This document shows positions 49,743 through 58,468 of a DNA stretch of 64,000 bases, one piece after another (position 1 is the stretch's first letter; every line of letters starts with the position of its first letter). The notes under the pieces are model-generated. The model made no database searches, was not told the origin of the DNA, and was given only the letters and a program-made list of their open reading frames with translations. This DNA comes from Aestuariibius insulae (GTDB lineage Bacteria > Pseudomonadota > Alphaproteobacteria > Rhodobacterales > Rhodobacteraceae). Location of the stretch: positions 1 to 64,000 of the forward strand of contig NZ_JBFONW020000005.1 in NCBI RefSeq assembly GCF_040783535.2, read 5' to 3'. Position numbers and translations under genes: made by a program.

Positions 49743-51106
49743 CGACGCGCCGGACCCTTGGACTTGCGAGGTTTACCGGTGCTGCGTTTGCCACGCAGCT
49801 GGGATTTCTCAATGAGACCTTCGTATTGGTGGGCGAGCAGGTGCGACTGGATTTGCTGGATCGTGTCCATGCCGACGCTCACGATAATAAGGATGGACGT
49901 TCCCCCGACATAGACCGGGATGGACAGCTGGGTGCGCAGGATCTCGGGCAGAAGGCAAACCGCGGCAAGATAGCCGGAGCCAAGGACCAGAAGGCGAGTG
50001 ACAACGTAGTCGAGGTATTCCGCCGTCCGCTTGCCGGGCCGGATGCCGGGCACAAAACCGTTCTGGTTCTTAAGGTTGTCGGCGACCTCGTCGACCTTGA
50101 AGGCGACTTCCTTGGTGTAAAAGAACGTGAAGAAGACGATCATTGCCGTGAAGAAGACCAGATAGGCGGGTTGGCCGGGGCCGAAATAGGCGAGGATCGT
50201 CGACATGACCCGGCCGGTATCACTGCCCGAGAAGGTCGAGATCGTCGTGGGCAGTAGAAGCAGCGCGGAGGCGAAGATCGCAGGGATCACGCCCGCCGGG
50301 TTCACCTTGATCGGCAGGTGCGAGGAGCCGCCGTCATAGACCTTCATGCCGACCTGACGGCGCGGGTATTGCAGATGGATCTTTCGCAGGGCTCGTTCCA
50401 TGAACACGACGAAACCCAATAACAAGATCACCATGATGATCACGCCGATGACAAGGGCCCAGTTGCCGCTGGATTCGGCCTGGCGGAAGAATTGAGCAAG
50501 CGCGGCGGGCACCTCGGCGATGATGCCAACGAAGATGATGAGCGAGATGCCGTTACCGATCCCGCGGGCGGTGATCTGCTCGCCAATCCACATCAGGAAC
50601 ATCGTGCCGCCCACAAGCGTGATAACGGTCGAGGCGCGGAAGAAGAGGCCCGGATCGGAGGCGAGATTACCAGCCTCGAGGCTGACGGCCAGACCGAAGG
50701 CCTGGAATGTCGCCAGGATCACCGTGCCGTAGCGGGTATACTGGTTGATCTTCTGGCGGCCCTGCTGGCCTTCTTTTTTGAGCTGCTTGAGCGGCTCGTA
50801 CATCGCGGAGAGAAGCTGCACGATGATCGAGGCGGAGATGTAAGGCATGATGCCGAGGGCAAAGATGCCCATCCGGCCAAGCGCGCCTCCCGTAAACATC
50901 GACAGGACGCCGCCGATGCCTTGGGACGCCTCCTCCATGAAATTGCGCAAGGCAGAGCCGTCGATCCCGGGGACGGGAATGAAGGTGCCGAGGCGGTAGA
51001 CGCAGAGAAGAGCCAGTGCGAAGAGGATCCGTTGCCTGAGCTCGGTCGCCTTACCGAAGGCGCTCCAGCTCATATTGGCGGCCATTTGCTCTGCTGCTGA
51101 TGCCAT
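49739..51106 (-). CDS. secY: Preprotein translocase SecY
   Basis: A 455-aa ten-TM channel. 'ALLCVYRLGTFIPVPGID', the plug-like 'GALGRMGIFALGIMPYISASIIVQLL' and 'GIRPGKRTAEYLDYVVTRL' are conserved SecY features. Located between rplO and adk as usual. Confidence 0.99.
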   Translation of the reverse strand: MASAAEQMAANMSWSAFGKATELRQRILFALALLCVYRLGTFIPVPGIDGSALRNFMEEASQGIGGVLSMFTGGALGRMGIFALGIMPYISASIIVQLLSAMYEPLKQLKKEGQQGRQKINQYTRYGTVILATFQAFGLAVSLEAGNLASDPGLFFRASTVITLVGGTMFLMWIGEQITARGIGNGISLIIFVGIIAEVPAALAQFFRQAESSGNWALVIGVIIMVILLLGFVVFMERALRKIHLQYPRRQVGMKVYDGGSSHLPIKVNPAGVIPAIFASALLLLPTTISTFSGSDTGRVMSTILAYFGPGQPAYLVFFTAMIVFFTFFYTKEVAFKVDEVADNLKNQNGFVPGIRPGKRTAEYLDYVVTRLLVLGSGYLAAVCLLPEILRTQLSIPVYVGGTSILIIVSVGMDTIQQIQSHLLAHQYEGLIEKSQLRGKRSTGKPRKSKGPARR

Positions 51107-51200
51107 GAAAGGACTCTCTTCTCAGAAGGACGCCGCCCGGTCAGGCGGCGCCGTGGAATCTAGCCGAAGATGTAGGGGACCGGCAAGCCGGTCACAACCT

Positions 51201-51689
51201 TCAGGCGCTCTCGGACGGTGCCGTTTCCGCGACGGGAGCGGCCAGCGTGACGCTGCCGCCGGCCTTTTCGACCGCCTCGATCGCGCCTTTGGACGCGCCG
51301 GTGACAGTGATGTTGGCCTTTGCCGTCAGCTCGCCCTTGGCAAGGAGACGGACGCCATCGCGCTTGCGGCGCAGAAGGCCGCTTTCGATCAGGCTGTCTT
51401 CGGTGATGTCGCCTTTGAGCTTGCCCGCATCGATAAACTTTTGGATGAGGCCGAGGTTTACAACGGCATATTGCTTGCGGTTGGGCTTGTTGAAGCCGCG
51501 CTTGGGCAGGCGCTGGTAGAGCGGCATCTGGCCGCCCTCGTAGCCATTGATGGCCACACCCGAGCGGGATTTCTGACCCTTGATGCCGCGTCCTGCGGTC
51601 TTGCCAATTCCGGAGCCGGGACCACGGCCCACGCGCTTGCGCTTTTTCGTGGCGCCGGGATTGTCGTGCAGTTCGTTCAGTTTAACCAT
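51201..51689 (-). CDS. rplO: Ribosomal protein uL15
   Basis: A 162-aa protein starting MVKLNELHDNPGATKKRKRV with 'GRGPGSGIGKTAGRGIKGQKSRSGV', the uL15 N-terminus. The C-terminus extends by an Ala/Ser-rich tail. It is separated from rpmD by an inserted gene and has its own predicted promoter. Confidence 0.98.
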   Translation of the reverse strand: MVKLNELHDNPGATKKRKRVGRGPGSGIGKTAGRGIKGQKSRSGVAINGYEGGQMPLYQRLPKRGFNKPNRKQYAVVNLGLIQKFIDAGKLKGDITEDSLIESGLLRRKRDGVRLLAKGELTAKANITVTGASKGAIEAVEKAGGSVTLAAPVAETAPSESA

Positions 51690-51781
51690 GTCGCTTCCTT
51701 TCGAGCCGGAACCGCCCCCGAAGCGAGATGGGCGGACACGGCGTTTCTTGATTGATTACGTCGGTCTGATCCGACCGGTGG

Positions 51782-51810
51782 CGTATAGACGGGAGGCGTG
51801 GTGGGATCAA
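51782..51810 (-). promoter_or_regulatory. Predicted promoter for rplO-secY-adk
   Basis: TTGATC (rc 51805-51810), exactly 17 nt, TATACG (rc 51782-51787), about 85 bases before rplO. The same -10 and spacer occur before rpmC (57175-57203). Confidence 0.65.
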
Positions 51811-51854
51811 GAGGCAGTTGAGTTGGCCTGTAGACACTTCAGCCAACCCAACTG

Positions 51855-52583
51855 CTAAACGAGTAGGCCCCAGAAAGGCATCTGATGGACCTCACTGTGT
51901 ATAGCGCGCGCATCTTGGTCAGGAACCGGCGGTGCGTCCGATAGATCAAGATCAAGGCCGGTATCTTCCACGAGGTTACGGCACAGGCTGGAGCTATAGA
52001 TAGTGGTATCAAGACCATGACAGGATAGGACCGGCGACAACGATCGGGCAGAAAGCGGCAGTACAGCGCGGTGGCTATGCAAAGGATACAAGGGAGCACC
52101 GTCTTCGATCTTCTCGGCAGCCATAGTCATTGCCGAGGATAAGTCAGCCGGACGAGGGCCCCACTCTTTCAGCCAGGATCCAGTCTCGACGTGAGACAGG
52201 ATGCGGCTCCGGATACTTTGACGAGCAATCGCAATCTGCCCGTCATCACTCCAATCGTAAAAGATCGGGACATCTGGGCGTTGAACGATGACGTTATCAT
52301 CATTGTAGCCAAAGGACATGAAGCCTCTGTCGGTTTTTCCGCAAATTCTGAGGAAAGTCTTCAGTTCAAATGGAAGGGCTCTACCCTCGCGAGCCTCGAT
52401 TCTCTCAATCTCTTCTTCTGAGAAACCGTTCAACCAATGAGTACCGCGCCGGTGGCTAAGCCCACCAACTTCCTGAGCCCGAAAGCTAGCAAGGTCGCGC
52501 TCTCTCAGGTTTGCCCACGCTTTCTCGGACGCTATGCGAAACCAGCGCATAAAATTTGATATCGCCGTCTGATCCTCGGTCAT
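51855..52583 (-). CDS. SUKH (SMI1/KNR4)-like protein inserted in the ribosomal superoperon
   Basis: A 242-aa protein. Residues about 55-81 ('SEEEIERIEAREGRALPFELKTFLRI') match the SUKH core motif (i..le...g..LP..yk.fL...ng); an acidic 'FGYNDDNVIV' follows. The C-terminal 90 residues are not recognised. SUKH proteins are often immunity factors against toxins, or cellular scaffolds. It sits between rpmD and rplO, where no gene is expected. ATG 52583 is chosen; the extension to 52694 is hydrophobic and reads through the intergenic zone. No adjacent toxin is seen. Confidence 0.65.
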   Translation of the reverse strand: MTEDQTAISNFMRWFRIASEKAWANLRERDLASFRAQEVGGLSHRRGTHWLNGFSEEEIERIEAREGRALPFELKTFLRICGKTDRGFMSFGYNDDNVIVQRPDVPIFYDWSDDGQIAIARQSIRSRILSHVETGSWLKEWGPRPADLSSAMTMAAEKIEDGAPLYPLHSHRAVLPLSARSLSPVLSCHGLDTTIYSSSLCRNLVEDTGLDLDLSDAPPVPDQDARAIHSEVHQMPFWGLLV

Positions 52584-52680
52584 TATGTTCCAATTCTCGA
52601 ATTCCCAAGCCTCTGCTCGATCGTACAGGGCAGCACTGGCGTGGAACGACACAAGGCCTGCGATTAAATGGCTGAGTATA

Positions 52681-52719
52681 CAGAGAAAAAGCACCCCGAT
52701 CCTTTCGGGTCGAGGTGCT
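52681..52719 (-). terminator. Strong intrinsic terminator after rpmD
   Basis: Stem AGCACC-CCGATCC with GGGTCG-GGTGCT (52690-52702 with 52707-52719, one mismatch), TTTC loop, followed on the minus strand by TTTTTCTCTG. It would end the upstream part of the superoperon before the SUKH-like gene. Confidence 0.88.
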
Positions 52720-52770
52720 TCGAGAATCGAAGTGCCGGATCAAGTCCGGGACGGCGTCGCTTTGGGGTGC

Positions 52771-52959
52771 TTACCCGCGCTCTTCGACGATCTCGACGAG
52801 GTGGGGGATGCTTTCGACCATGCCGCGGACGGACGGGGTGTCCTCTAGCTCGCGGGTTTTGTGCATTTTGTTCAGGCCGAGGCCGATCAGCGTGGCCCGC
52901 TGCTTTTGCGGGCGGCGGATCGGGGAGCCGATCTGTTTGACGACGATGGTTTTTGCCAT
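52771..52959 (-). CDS. rpmD: Ribosomal protein uL30
   Basis: A 62-aa protein, MAKTIVVKQIGSPIRRPQKQ...GLNKMHKTRELEDTPSVRGM: clear bacterial uL30 with normal length. It follows rpsE and is the last ribosomal gene before the SUKH-like insertion. Confidence 0.98.
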   Translation of the reverse strand: MAKTIVVKQIGSPIRRPQKQRATLIGLGLNKMHKTRELEDTPSVRGMVESIPHLVEIVEERG

Positions 52960-52971
52960 GATCGGATCTCC

Positions 52972-53571
52972 TTATGCGTCGGGGGTTGCTTCAGCGACGG
53001 GGGCGTTGTGAGCCACGTCGGATTGCTGGTCGACCACATCGCGCTTGGGCAGGATGTCAGCGACCTTCTTGCCGCGGCGCTGCGCCACCGAGCGGGGGCT
53101 CTGCTCTTTTTGCAGGCCGTTCAGCGTTGCCCGGATCATGTTGTAGGGGTTCTGCGAGCCGGTCGATTTGGAGACGACGTCCTTGAGGCCAAGCATCTCG
53201 AACACGGCACGCATTGGACCACCGGCGATGATGCCGGTTCCCTCTGGCGCAGTCCGCATGACAACCTTACCGGCGCCGTGGCGGCCGGTCATGTCGTGGT
53301 GCAGCGTCCGGCCTTCGCGGAGCGGCACGCGGATCATGTTGCGCTTGGCCGCTTCGGTTCCCTTGCGGATCGCCTCGGGGACCTCTTTGGCCTTGCCCTT
53401 GCCGAAGCCGACACGGCCTTTCTGGTCGCCCACGACGACGAGCGCCGCAAAGCCGAAGCGCTTGCCGCCCTTGACTGTCTTGGAGACGCGGTTGATGGCC
53501 ACAAGGCGATCGGCGAATTCCGGGTTCTCGTCGCGGTCGCGGCGTCCCCGGCGGTTGTCATCTCTGGCCAT
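52972..53571 (-). CDS. rpsE: Ribosomal protein uS5
   Basis: A 199-aa protein. 'RLVAINRVSKTVKGGKRFGFAALVVVGDQKGRVGFGKGKAKEVPEAIRKG' is the S5 signature. AAGGAGG precedes ATG 53571. It has an extended C-terminus (about 30 residues) ending APVAEATPDA, as in many relatives. Confidence 0.98.
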   Translation of the reverse strand: MARDDNRRGRRDRDENPEFADRLVAINRVSKTVKGGKRFGFAALVVVGDQKGRVGFGKGKAKEVPEAIRKGTEAAKRNMIRVPLREGRTLHHDMTGRHGAGKVVMRTAPEGTGIIAGGPMRAVFEMLGLKDVVSKSTGSQNPYNMIRATLNGLQKEQSPRSVAQRRGKKVADILPKRDVVDQQSDVAHNAPVAEATPDA

Positions 53572-53709
53572 GTGGCCTCCTTCATGCATCGCGCCTGTGG
53601 GCGCTTCGTGTTTGTCCAATCCTGGTCGACCCTGGGCCGCCGGATCATCGAGAGGGCGAAGCTCGCCGCCCTCTTCAGACCGCGCCCTGATCGGGGCGCG
53701 GGGTCAGTC

Positions 53710-54069
53710 TTAGATCTTCAGGCCGTTCTCGCGGGCGGCGTCGGCAAGAGCCTTGACCTTCCCGTGAAAGAGGAAGCCGCCCCGGTCAAAATAGGCTTCT
53801 TCCACGCCGGCTTTCTTGGCGCGTTCGGCAATCGCGGCGCCGACCTTGGCGGCGGCCTCGACATTGTTCTTGCCGACGATGCCCAGATCCTTCTCGAGCG
53901 AGGAGGCCGAGGCGAGCGTCACGCCGCTCACGTCATCGATCAGCTGAACGCTGATGTTCTTGTTGCTGCGGTGAACGCTCAGGCGCGGGCGCCCTGCATT
54001 GACCTTGCGCAGCTTGTTCCGGACGCGCAGGCGGCGCTTGAGGAACAGATCTCTCTTGCTGTTTGCCAT
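53710..54069 (-). CDS. rplR: Ribosomal protein uL18
   Basis: A 119-aa protein starting MANSKRDLFLKRRLRVRNKL with 'RPRLSVHRSNKNISVQLIDDVSGVTLASASS' and a C-terminal 'FDRGGFLFHGKVKALADAARENGL', all uL18 hallmarks. It binds 5S rRNA. Confidence 0.99.
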   Translation of the reverse strand: MANSKRDLFLKRRLRVRNKLRKVNAGRPRLSVHRSNKNISVQLIDDVSGVTLASASSLEKDLGIVGKNNVEAAAKVGAAIAERAKKAGVEEAYFDRGGFLFHGKVKALADAARENGLKI

Positions 54070-54081
54070 TTTCCTGGGTCC

Positions 54082-54615
54082 TTACTTCTTCTTGCCTTCC
54101 TTGCGGAAGATATATTCGTCGAGATACTTAATGCCTTTGCCCTTGTAGGGCTCGGGCTTGCGCCATGCGCGAATGTTCGCGGCGACCTGACCGACGAGTT
54201 GCTCGTCCGTCCCCTCGACGATGATCTGCGTCTGCTTGGGGGCGGTGACGGTGACGCCTTGCGGGACGTCGAAGTTGACCTCGTGGCTGAGACCGAGCGA
54301 CAGCTTGAGCGTATTGCCCTGCATCTGTGCCCGGTAACCGACGCCGTTGATCTCGAGCTCTTTCTTAAAGCCGTCAGTCACGCCGGTAACGAGGTTGGCG
54401 ACCATCGTGCGGGACATACCCCACTGCTGGCGCGCGCGCTTGGACTTGCCGCGCGGGGTAACCGTCACGGCATTGTCTTCGACCGCGAGGGTCACATCAT
54501 CGGTGGCGGTGAAGCTGCGGGTGCCCTTGGGTCCCTTCACTTCTACCGTCTGACCGGAGATGTTCGCCTCGACCCCGGAGGGCAGGTCGACTGGTCTTTT
54601 ACCAATACGAGACAT
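54082..54615 (-). CDS. rplF: Ribosomal protein uL6
   Basis: A 177-aa protein starting MSRIGKRPVDLPSGVEANIS; the C-terminal 'ANIRAWRKPEPYKGKGIKYLDEYIFRKEGKKK' is the uL6 signature. ATG 54615 is fixed by the conserved N-terminus. Confidence 0.99.
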   Translation of the reverse strand: MSRIGKRPVDLPSGVEANISGQTVEVKGPKGTRSFTATDDVTLAVEDNAVTVTPRGKSKRARQQWGMSRTMVANLVTGVTDGFKKELEINGVGYRAQMQGNTLKLSLGLSHEVNFDVPQGVTVTAPKQTQIIVEGTDEQLVGQVAANIRAWRKPEPYKGKGIKYLDEYIFRKEGKKK

Positions 54616-54625
54616 GTGCCTCTCC

Positions 54626-55018
54626 CTAGAAGATCGTGCAAAGCACCTCGCCGCCGACATTGGCAGCGCGTGCATTCGCGTCCGACATCACGCCGCGGGG
54701 CGTGCTGACAATCGACACGCCGAGGCCCTGACGGACCTGCGGGATGTCCTTGACACCCATGTAGACGCGGCGGCCGGGCTTGGAGACCCGCTTGAGCTCG
54801 CGAATGACGGGGGTGCCTTCATAGTATTTGAGGCTGATCTCGAAAGCCGGGTGACCGTCGATGCCGGTCGTGGCCTCGTAGCCGCGGATGTAGCCTTCGT
54901 CGGCCAGCACATCGAGAACCCAGCCGCGCAGCTTGGACGCTGGCGTCAGGACCGTGGACTTGGCGCGCATTTGGCCGTTGCGGATGCGAGTCAGCATATC
55001 GCCGATGGGATCGTTCAT
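54626..55018 (-). CDS. rpsH: Ribosomal protein uS8
   Basis: A 130-aa protein starting MNDPIGDMLTRIRNGQMRAK; C-terminal 'GVSIVSTPRGVMSDANARAANVGGEVLCTIF' is the S8 signature. In E. coli uS8 is the spc translational repressor; whether it acts here, with the operon split, is unknown. Confidence 0.99.
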   Translation of the reverse strand: MNDPIGDMLTRIRNGQMRAKSTVLTPASKLRGWVLDVLADEGYIRGYEATTGIDGHPAFEISLKYYEGTPVIRELKRVSKPGRRVYMGVKDIPQVRQGLGVSIVSTPRGVMSDANARAANVGGEVLCTIF

Positions 55019-55033
55019 CTGTCTACGCCTCCC

Positions 55034-55339
55034 TTACCAGCTGGACTTGACGAGACCGGGGATCTCGCCGTTGGAGCCAAGCTCGCGCAGGGCGATCCGG
55101 CTGATTTTCAATTTGCGATAGTACGCATGCGGGCGGCCAGTGAGCTGGCAGCGGTTGTGCAGGCGCACTGCGGACGAGTTGCGCGGCAGCTTGGAAAGCT
55201 TGAGGCGGGCTTTGAACCGCTCTTCCATGGGCTTGCTTTCGTCGTTGGCGATCTCTTTCAGAGCCGCCCGCTTTTCAGCGTACTTCGCGACGAGGCGTTC
55301 GCGCTTTTTTTCGCGCTCGATCATTGCTTTTTTAGCCAT
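55034..55339 (-). CDS. rpsN: Ribosomal protein uS14 (zinc-free form)
   Basis: A 101-aa protein, MAKKAMIEREKKRERLVAKY...NRCQLTGRPHAYYRKLKISRIALRELG. It has the long, C-minus form lacking the CxxC zinc ribbon, typical of proteobacteria. Confidence 0.99.
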   Translation of the reverse strand: MAKKAMIEREKKRERLVAKYAEKRAALKEIANDESKPMEERFKARLKLSKLPRNSSAVRLHNRCQLTGRPHAYYRKLKISRIALRELGSNGEIPGLVKSSW

Positions 55340-55350
55340 ATCGAATGTCC

Positions 55351-55913
<563 letters not shown>

Positions 55914-55914
<1 letters not shown>

Positions 55915-56219
55915 CAGATCACATCTCCCGTGGTCTTGGCGAAGCGGACCTTCTTGCCGTCTTCGGTACGGAAGCCAACGCGGGTCGCTTTGCCGTTCGC
56001 ATCCTGGATGGCCAGGTTGCTCAGATCGATCGGCATCGCCTTAGGCACGCGGCCGCCCTGGGACGCTTGGCTTTGCTTGGTGTGACGGATGGCGATGTTC
56101 ACGCCATCGACGACGGCCTTGCCGGATTTGGGATCGACGGACTTAATCTCGCCCGTCTTGCCCTTGTCCTTGCCGGCCAGCACGACGACCTTGTCTCCTG
56201 TTTTCAGCTTGGCAGCCAT
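55914..56219 (-). CDS. rplX: Ribosomal protein uL24
   Basis: A 101-aa protein; KOW motif 'KTGDKVVVLAGKDKGKTGEIKSVDPKSGKAVVDGVNI' at the N-terminus. It initiates large-subunit assembly. One-base overlaps with both neighbours. Confidence 0.99.
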
Positions 56220-56587
56220 TACAGCACCTCCGGCGCGAGCGAGATGATCTTCATGAAGTTCTTCGCGCGCAGCTCGCGAACCACCGGCCCGAAGATGCGG
56301 GTGCCGATCGGTTCGTTGTTGTTGTTGAGGATGACGGCGGCGTTGCGATCAAAGCGGATCGCGGTGCCGTCTTCGCGGCGGACTTCCTTGGCGGTGCGCA
56401 CGACGACGGCCTTGCGGACGTCGCCTTTTTTCACACGGCCACGCGGAATAGCCTCTTTGACCGACACCACGATGATGTCGCCCACAGAGGCGTATTTGCG
56501 CTTGGATCCGCCGAGGACCTTGATGCACTGAACCCGGCGAGCACCGGAATTGTCAGCGACATCCAGATTGGTCTGCATCTGGATCAT
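56219..56587 (-). CDS. rplN: Ribosomal protein uL14
   Basis: A 122-aa protein, [20 protein letters not shown]...[28 protein letters not shown]; standard uL14 length and ends. Confidence 0.99.
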
Positions 56588-56652
56588 ATTGGTTTCTCCC
56601 GACCTTTGGGGACATCTGCCCCAGGGTTTCGATCAAACCGGGTGTGACAGCC

Positions 56653-56883
56653 TTACTCGGCAATCACCTCCCAGCGTTTCGTTTTCGACTTGGGCGCGCA
56701 TTCCTGAATGCGAACCATGTCACCGACGTTGAACGTGTTGTTCTCGTCATGGGCCCGGTACTTCTTGGATTTCCGGACGGTCTTTTGCAGGAGCGGGTGC
56801 TTGAACCGGCGTTCGACCGACACGGTGACGGTCTGGGCGTTCTGGTTCGAGGTCACGGTGCCCTGAAGGATACGTTTGGGCAT
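56653..56883 (-). CDS. rpsQ: Ribosomal protein uS17
   Basis: A 76-aa protein, MPKRILQGTVTSNQNAQTVT...RHPLLQKTVRKSKKYRAHDE-like, ending KRWEVIAE: clear uS17. It lies four bases after rpmC. Confidence 0.98.
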   Translation of the reverse strand: MPKRILQGTVTSNQNAQTVTVSVERRFKHPLLQKTVRKSKKYRAHDENNTFNVGDMVRIQECAPKSKTKRWEVIAE

Positions 56884-56887
56884 GCTC

Positions 56888-57094
56888 TTACTCCTCAGAG
56901 GCAGCGGTCGCTGCCTTTTCGTTCAGGATCGTCTTCACACGAGCGGCGTCACGGCGGACAGAGCGCATGCGAGCGGTATTCTCCAGCTGGCCGGTAGCCT
57001 GCTGGAAGCGGAGGTTGAAGGCCTCCTTCTTGAGGGAAGCGAGTTCGTCGCGGAGTTGGTCCGGCGTCTTGTCGCGCAATTCTGTGGCGTTCAT
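56888..57094 (-). CDS. rpmC: Ribosomal protein uL29
   Basis: A 68-aa protein, MNATELRDKTPDQLRDELAS...EAFNLRFQQATGQLENTARM, the uL29 signature. It is the first gene of the segment after the oxygenase-like insertion and has its own predicted promoter 80 bases upstream. Confidence 0.98.
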   Translation of the reverse strand: MNATELRDKTPDQLRDELASLKKEAFNLRFQQATGQLENTARMRSVRRDAARVKTILNEKAATAASEE

Positions 57095-57174
57095 CGCCTG
57101 GTCCTTTCAACATCACGAGAGCGCCCCGATCGTCGGGTGACGCTGATTCCCGTGGAGTTCGTGAATGAAGGGGC

Positions 57175-57203
57175 CGTATAGAGGCAGGTATATACCTATG
57201 CAA
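57175..57203 (-). promoter_or_regulatory. Predicted promoter for rpmC and downstream spc genes
   Basis: TTGCAT (rc 57198-57203), 17-nt spacer, TATACG (rc 57175-57180). It has the same -10 and spacing as the rplO promoter. A GGTATATACC palindrome lies within the spacer. Confidence 0.6.
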
Positions 57204-57619
57204 GCGAAGAATCTGATCAAAACCAACAGTATGACGTTGAGTTCGCCATCTGCGAGTTTCTTACTTGAGGATCGGTGCACCCCGTGACTATGCTTTAGTT
57301 GCTAGACTAAGCTGGTCACGAGGTGCACCTCGCCGGAGCCAGCGGGCTCGGGAGCAACTAAATATAGTGTACTCCTGAGCCCACATTCTCATTCTTCATA
57401 TCGCTGATTCTTGTTCCAACCATTTTTTGTTTTATCCACAATTATTTTTCTTCTACAATTCTAAGTCCCTGTTTCAATTAGGCTCTAGAAGATCCAAGAC
57501 GAAGTAATGGTGCAATCCTGTAAGTTATGGTGCGGCTACTCATAGCCTAAAATCACCTGATTAGGGCAAGTTCCGGCGTTGAAAAGTTAGTCACTGATAG
57601 GCTCTTGCCGTTCGCGCCT
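57204..57619. other. AT-rich intergenic stretch without a visible gene
   Basis: About 415 bases between the oxygenase-like gene and the rpmC promoter. It is clearly richer in A+T than its surroundings, especially 57385-57500, with T-runs such as CATTTTTTGTTTTATCC. No open frame looks coding. It contains two strong stem-loops at 57274-57382. Confidence 0.7.
57274..57382. ncRNA. Candidate structured RNA: two adjacent stem-loops
   Basis: Stem 1 pairs 57274-57288 (GGTGCACCCCGTGAC) with 57315-57329, 14 of 15 bases, and has a smaller internal TTAGT/ACTAA hairpin. Stem 2 pairs 57344-57354 (GGGCTCGGGAG) with 57372-57382, 11 pairs with one G-T. Strand and role are not known; it could be a small RNA, a 3' element or a protein-binding site. 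Confidence 0.35.
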
Positions 57620-57641
57620 CAAAAGGTCCACTGGACCTTCT
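57620..57641 (-). terminator. Weak terminator after the oxygenase-like gene
   Basis: Stem AAGGTCC / GGACCTT with a three-base loop (57623-57639), followed on the minus strand by a short TT stretch (CCTTTTGAGG). It lies 30 bases past the stop at 57669. Confidence 0.5.
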
Positions 57642-57668
57642 GCCGGGCCATGCGGCCAGGATCGGTGC

Positions 57669-58286
57669 TCACCCCCACCGATAGTTAAAGCTTACGCTCA
57701 CCCGATCCTCTTCGCTCATGTTCATGGGCACTTCGTGGCGGAGCCAGCTTTCCCAGAGGAGGACGTCTCCGACCTGCGGTTTCACATAGACGAAGGTTCG
57801 CTGGTCTTCGGATGCGTCGGAGCGGCGGGGCGGGGCGGCCATCATCATCGGGTGGCGGGGATCCTCGAAGCGGATGGCGCTGGTTCCCTTGGGCATAGCG
57901 ACGTAGGTCGTCCCGCTGATCACCGAGTGGGGATGCAGGTGGGAGGTGTGGATACCGCCCTCTGGCAGGATGTTGATCCAGATATCCTCAAGCTCGAGTG
58001 CCTTGCCGCCGAGGTCGAACTGCAGCTCTTCGGCGAAGGCAGCGACGTGCCGGTCGAGCACCTCGATCAGATCGGCAAAGATCGGGAAGCGCCAGCCCAG
58101 GTCCGTGAGCGAAGCGTAGCTGGTATAGCCGGGGAAGTCATTCTCCTCGCACCAAGCCTGACCGGCTTCGTCATCCTCCGCGATAGTGAGGCAAGAGGTC
58201 TCGAGCTCGGCCGGATCGATGGGATCGCCCTGTTCGGAGAGGGCGGCGCGGTAGAGGCGGGTGACGAAGAGGGATCTAATAGGCAT
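57669..58286 (-). CDS. 2OG-Fe(II) oxygenase-like protein (TIGR02466-type) inserted after rplP
   Basis: A 205-aa protein. 'WINILPEGGIHTSHLHPHSVISGTTYVAMPKGTSAIRFEDPR' (about 103-144) holds a His-rich iron site (His113-His120 region); the distal His184 (WLRHEVPMN) and Arg195 (EDRVSVSFN) fit iron and 2-oxoglutarate binding. This is the pattern of the putative 2OG-Fe(II) oxygenase family named TIGR02466. It is the gene right after rplP, whose E. coli homologue L16 is hydroxylated at Arg81 by the unrelated-subfamily oxygenase YcfD. A ribosomal substrate is a hypothesis only. It is bounded by terminators on both sides. Confidence 0.8.
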   Translation of the reverse strand: MPIRSLFVTRLYRAALSEQGDPIDPAELETSCLTIAEDDEAGQAWCEENDFPGYTSYASLTDLGWRFPIFADLIEVLDRHVAAFAEELQFDLGGKALELEDIWINILPEGGIHTSHLHPHSVISGTTYVAMPKGTSAIRFEDPRHPMMMAAPPRRSDASEDQRTFVYVKPQVGDVLLWESWLRHEVPMNMSEEDRVSVSFNYRWG

Positions 58287-58356
58287 GAGATTGGAATAGC
58301 GGAGGGATTTAAGAGTGGCGAGGGGGAAGGCAGGATGAAACCCGCCCTGCAGATCT

Positions 58357-58388
58357 AAAAAACCCCCGCCGGTTGGGCGGGGGTTTTG
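58357..58388. terminator. Strong intrinsic terminator after rplP
   Basis: Stem AACCCCCGCC / GGGCGGGGGTT (58361-58384) with a short GGTT-type loop. The minus strand ends in GGGTTTTTTAG and the plus strand in GGGTTTTG, so it can work both ways. It lies 80 bases past the rplP stop and would close the S10 segment. Confidence 0.9.
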
Positions 58389-58468
58389 TCATATTGTAAC
58401 CGGGTGACGCTTTCGGTGATTGCGAGCAATCCCCTGTCGCGCACGCGGCGTAACATTCGTTTCGCCGG

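Noticed and set aside
52584..52694. N-terminal extension of the SUKH-like gene to 52694
   Set aside because: It would start at the rpmD terminator and adds a hydrophobic stretch unrelated to the family; ATG 52583 fits better, though a signal-like N-terminus cannot be fully excluded.
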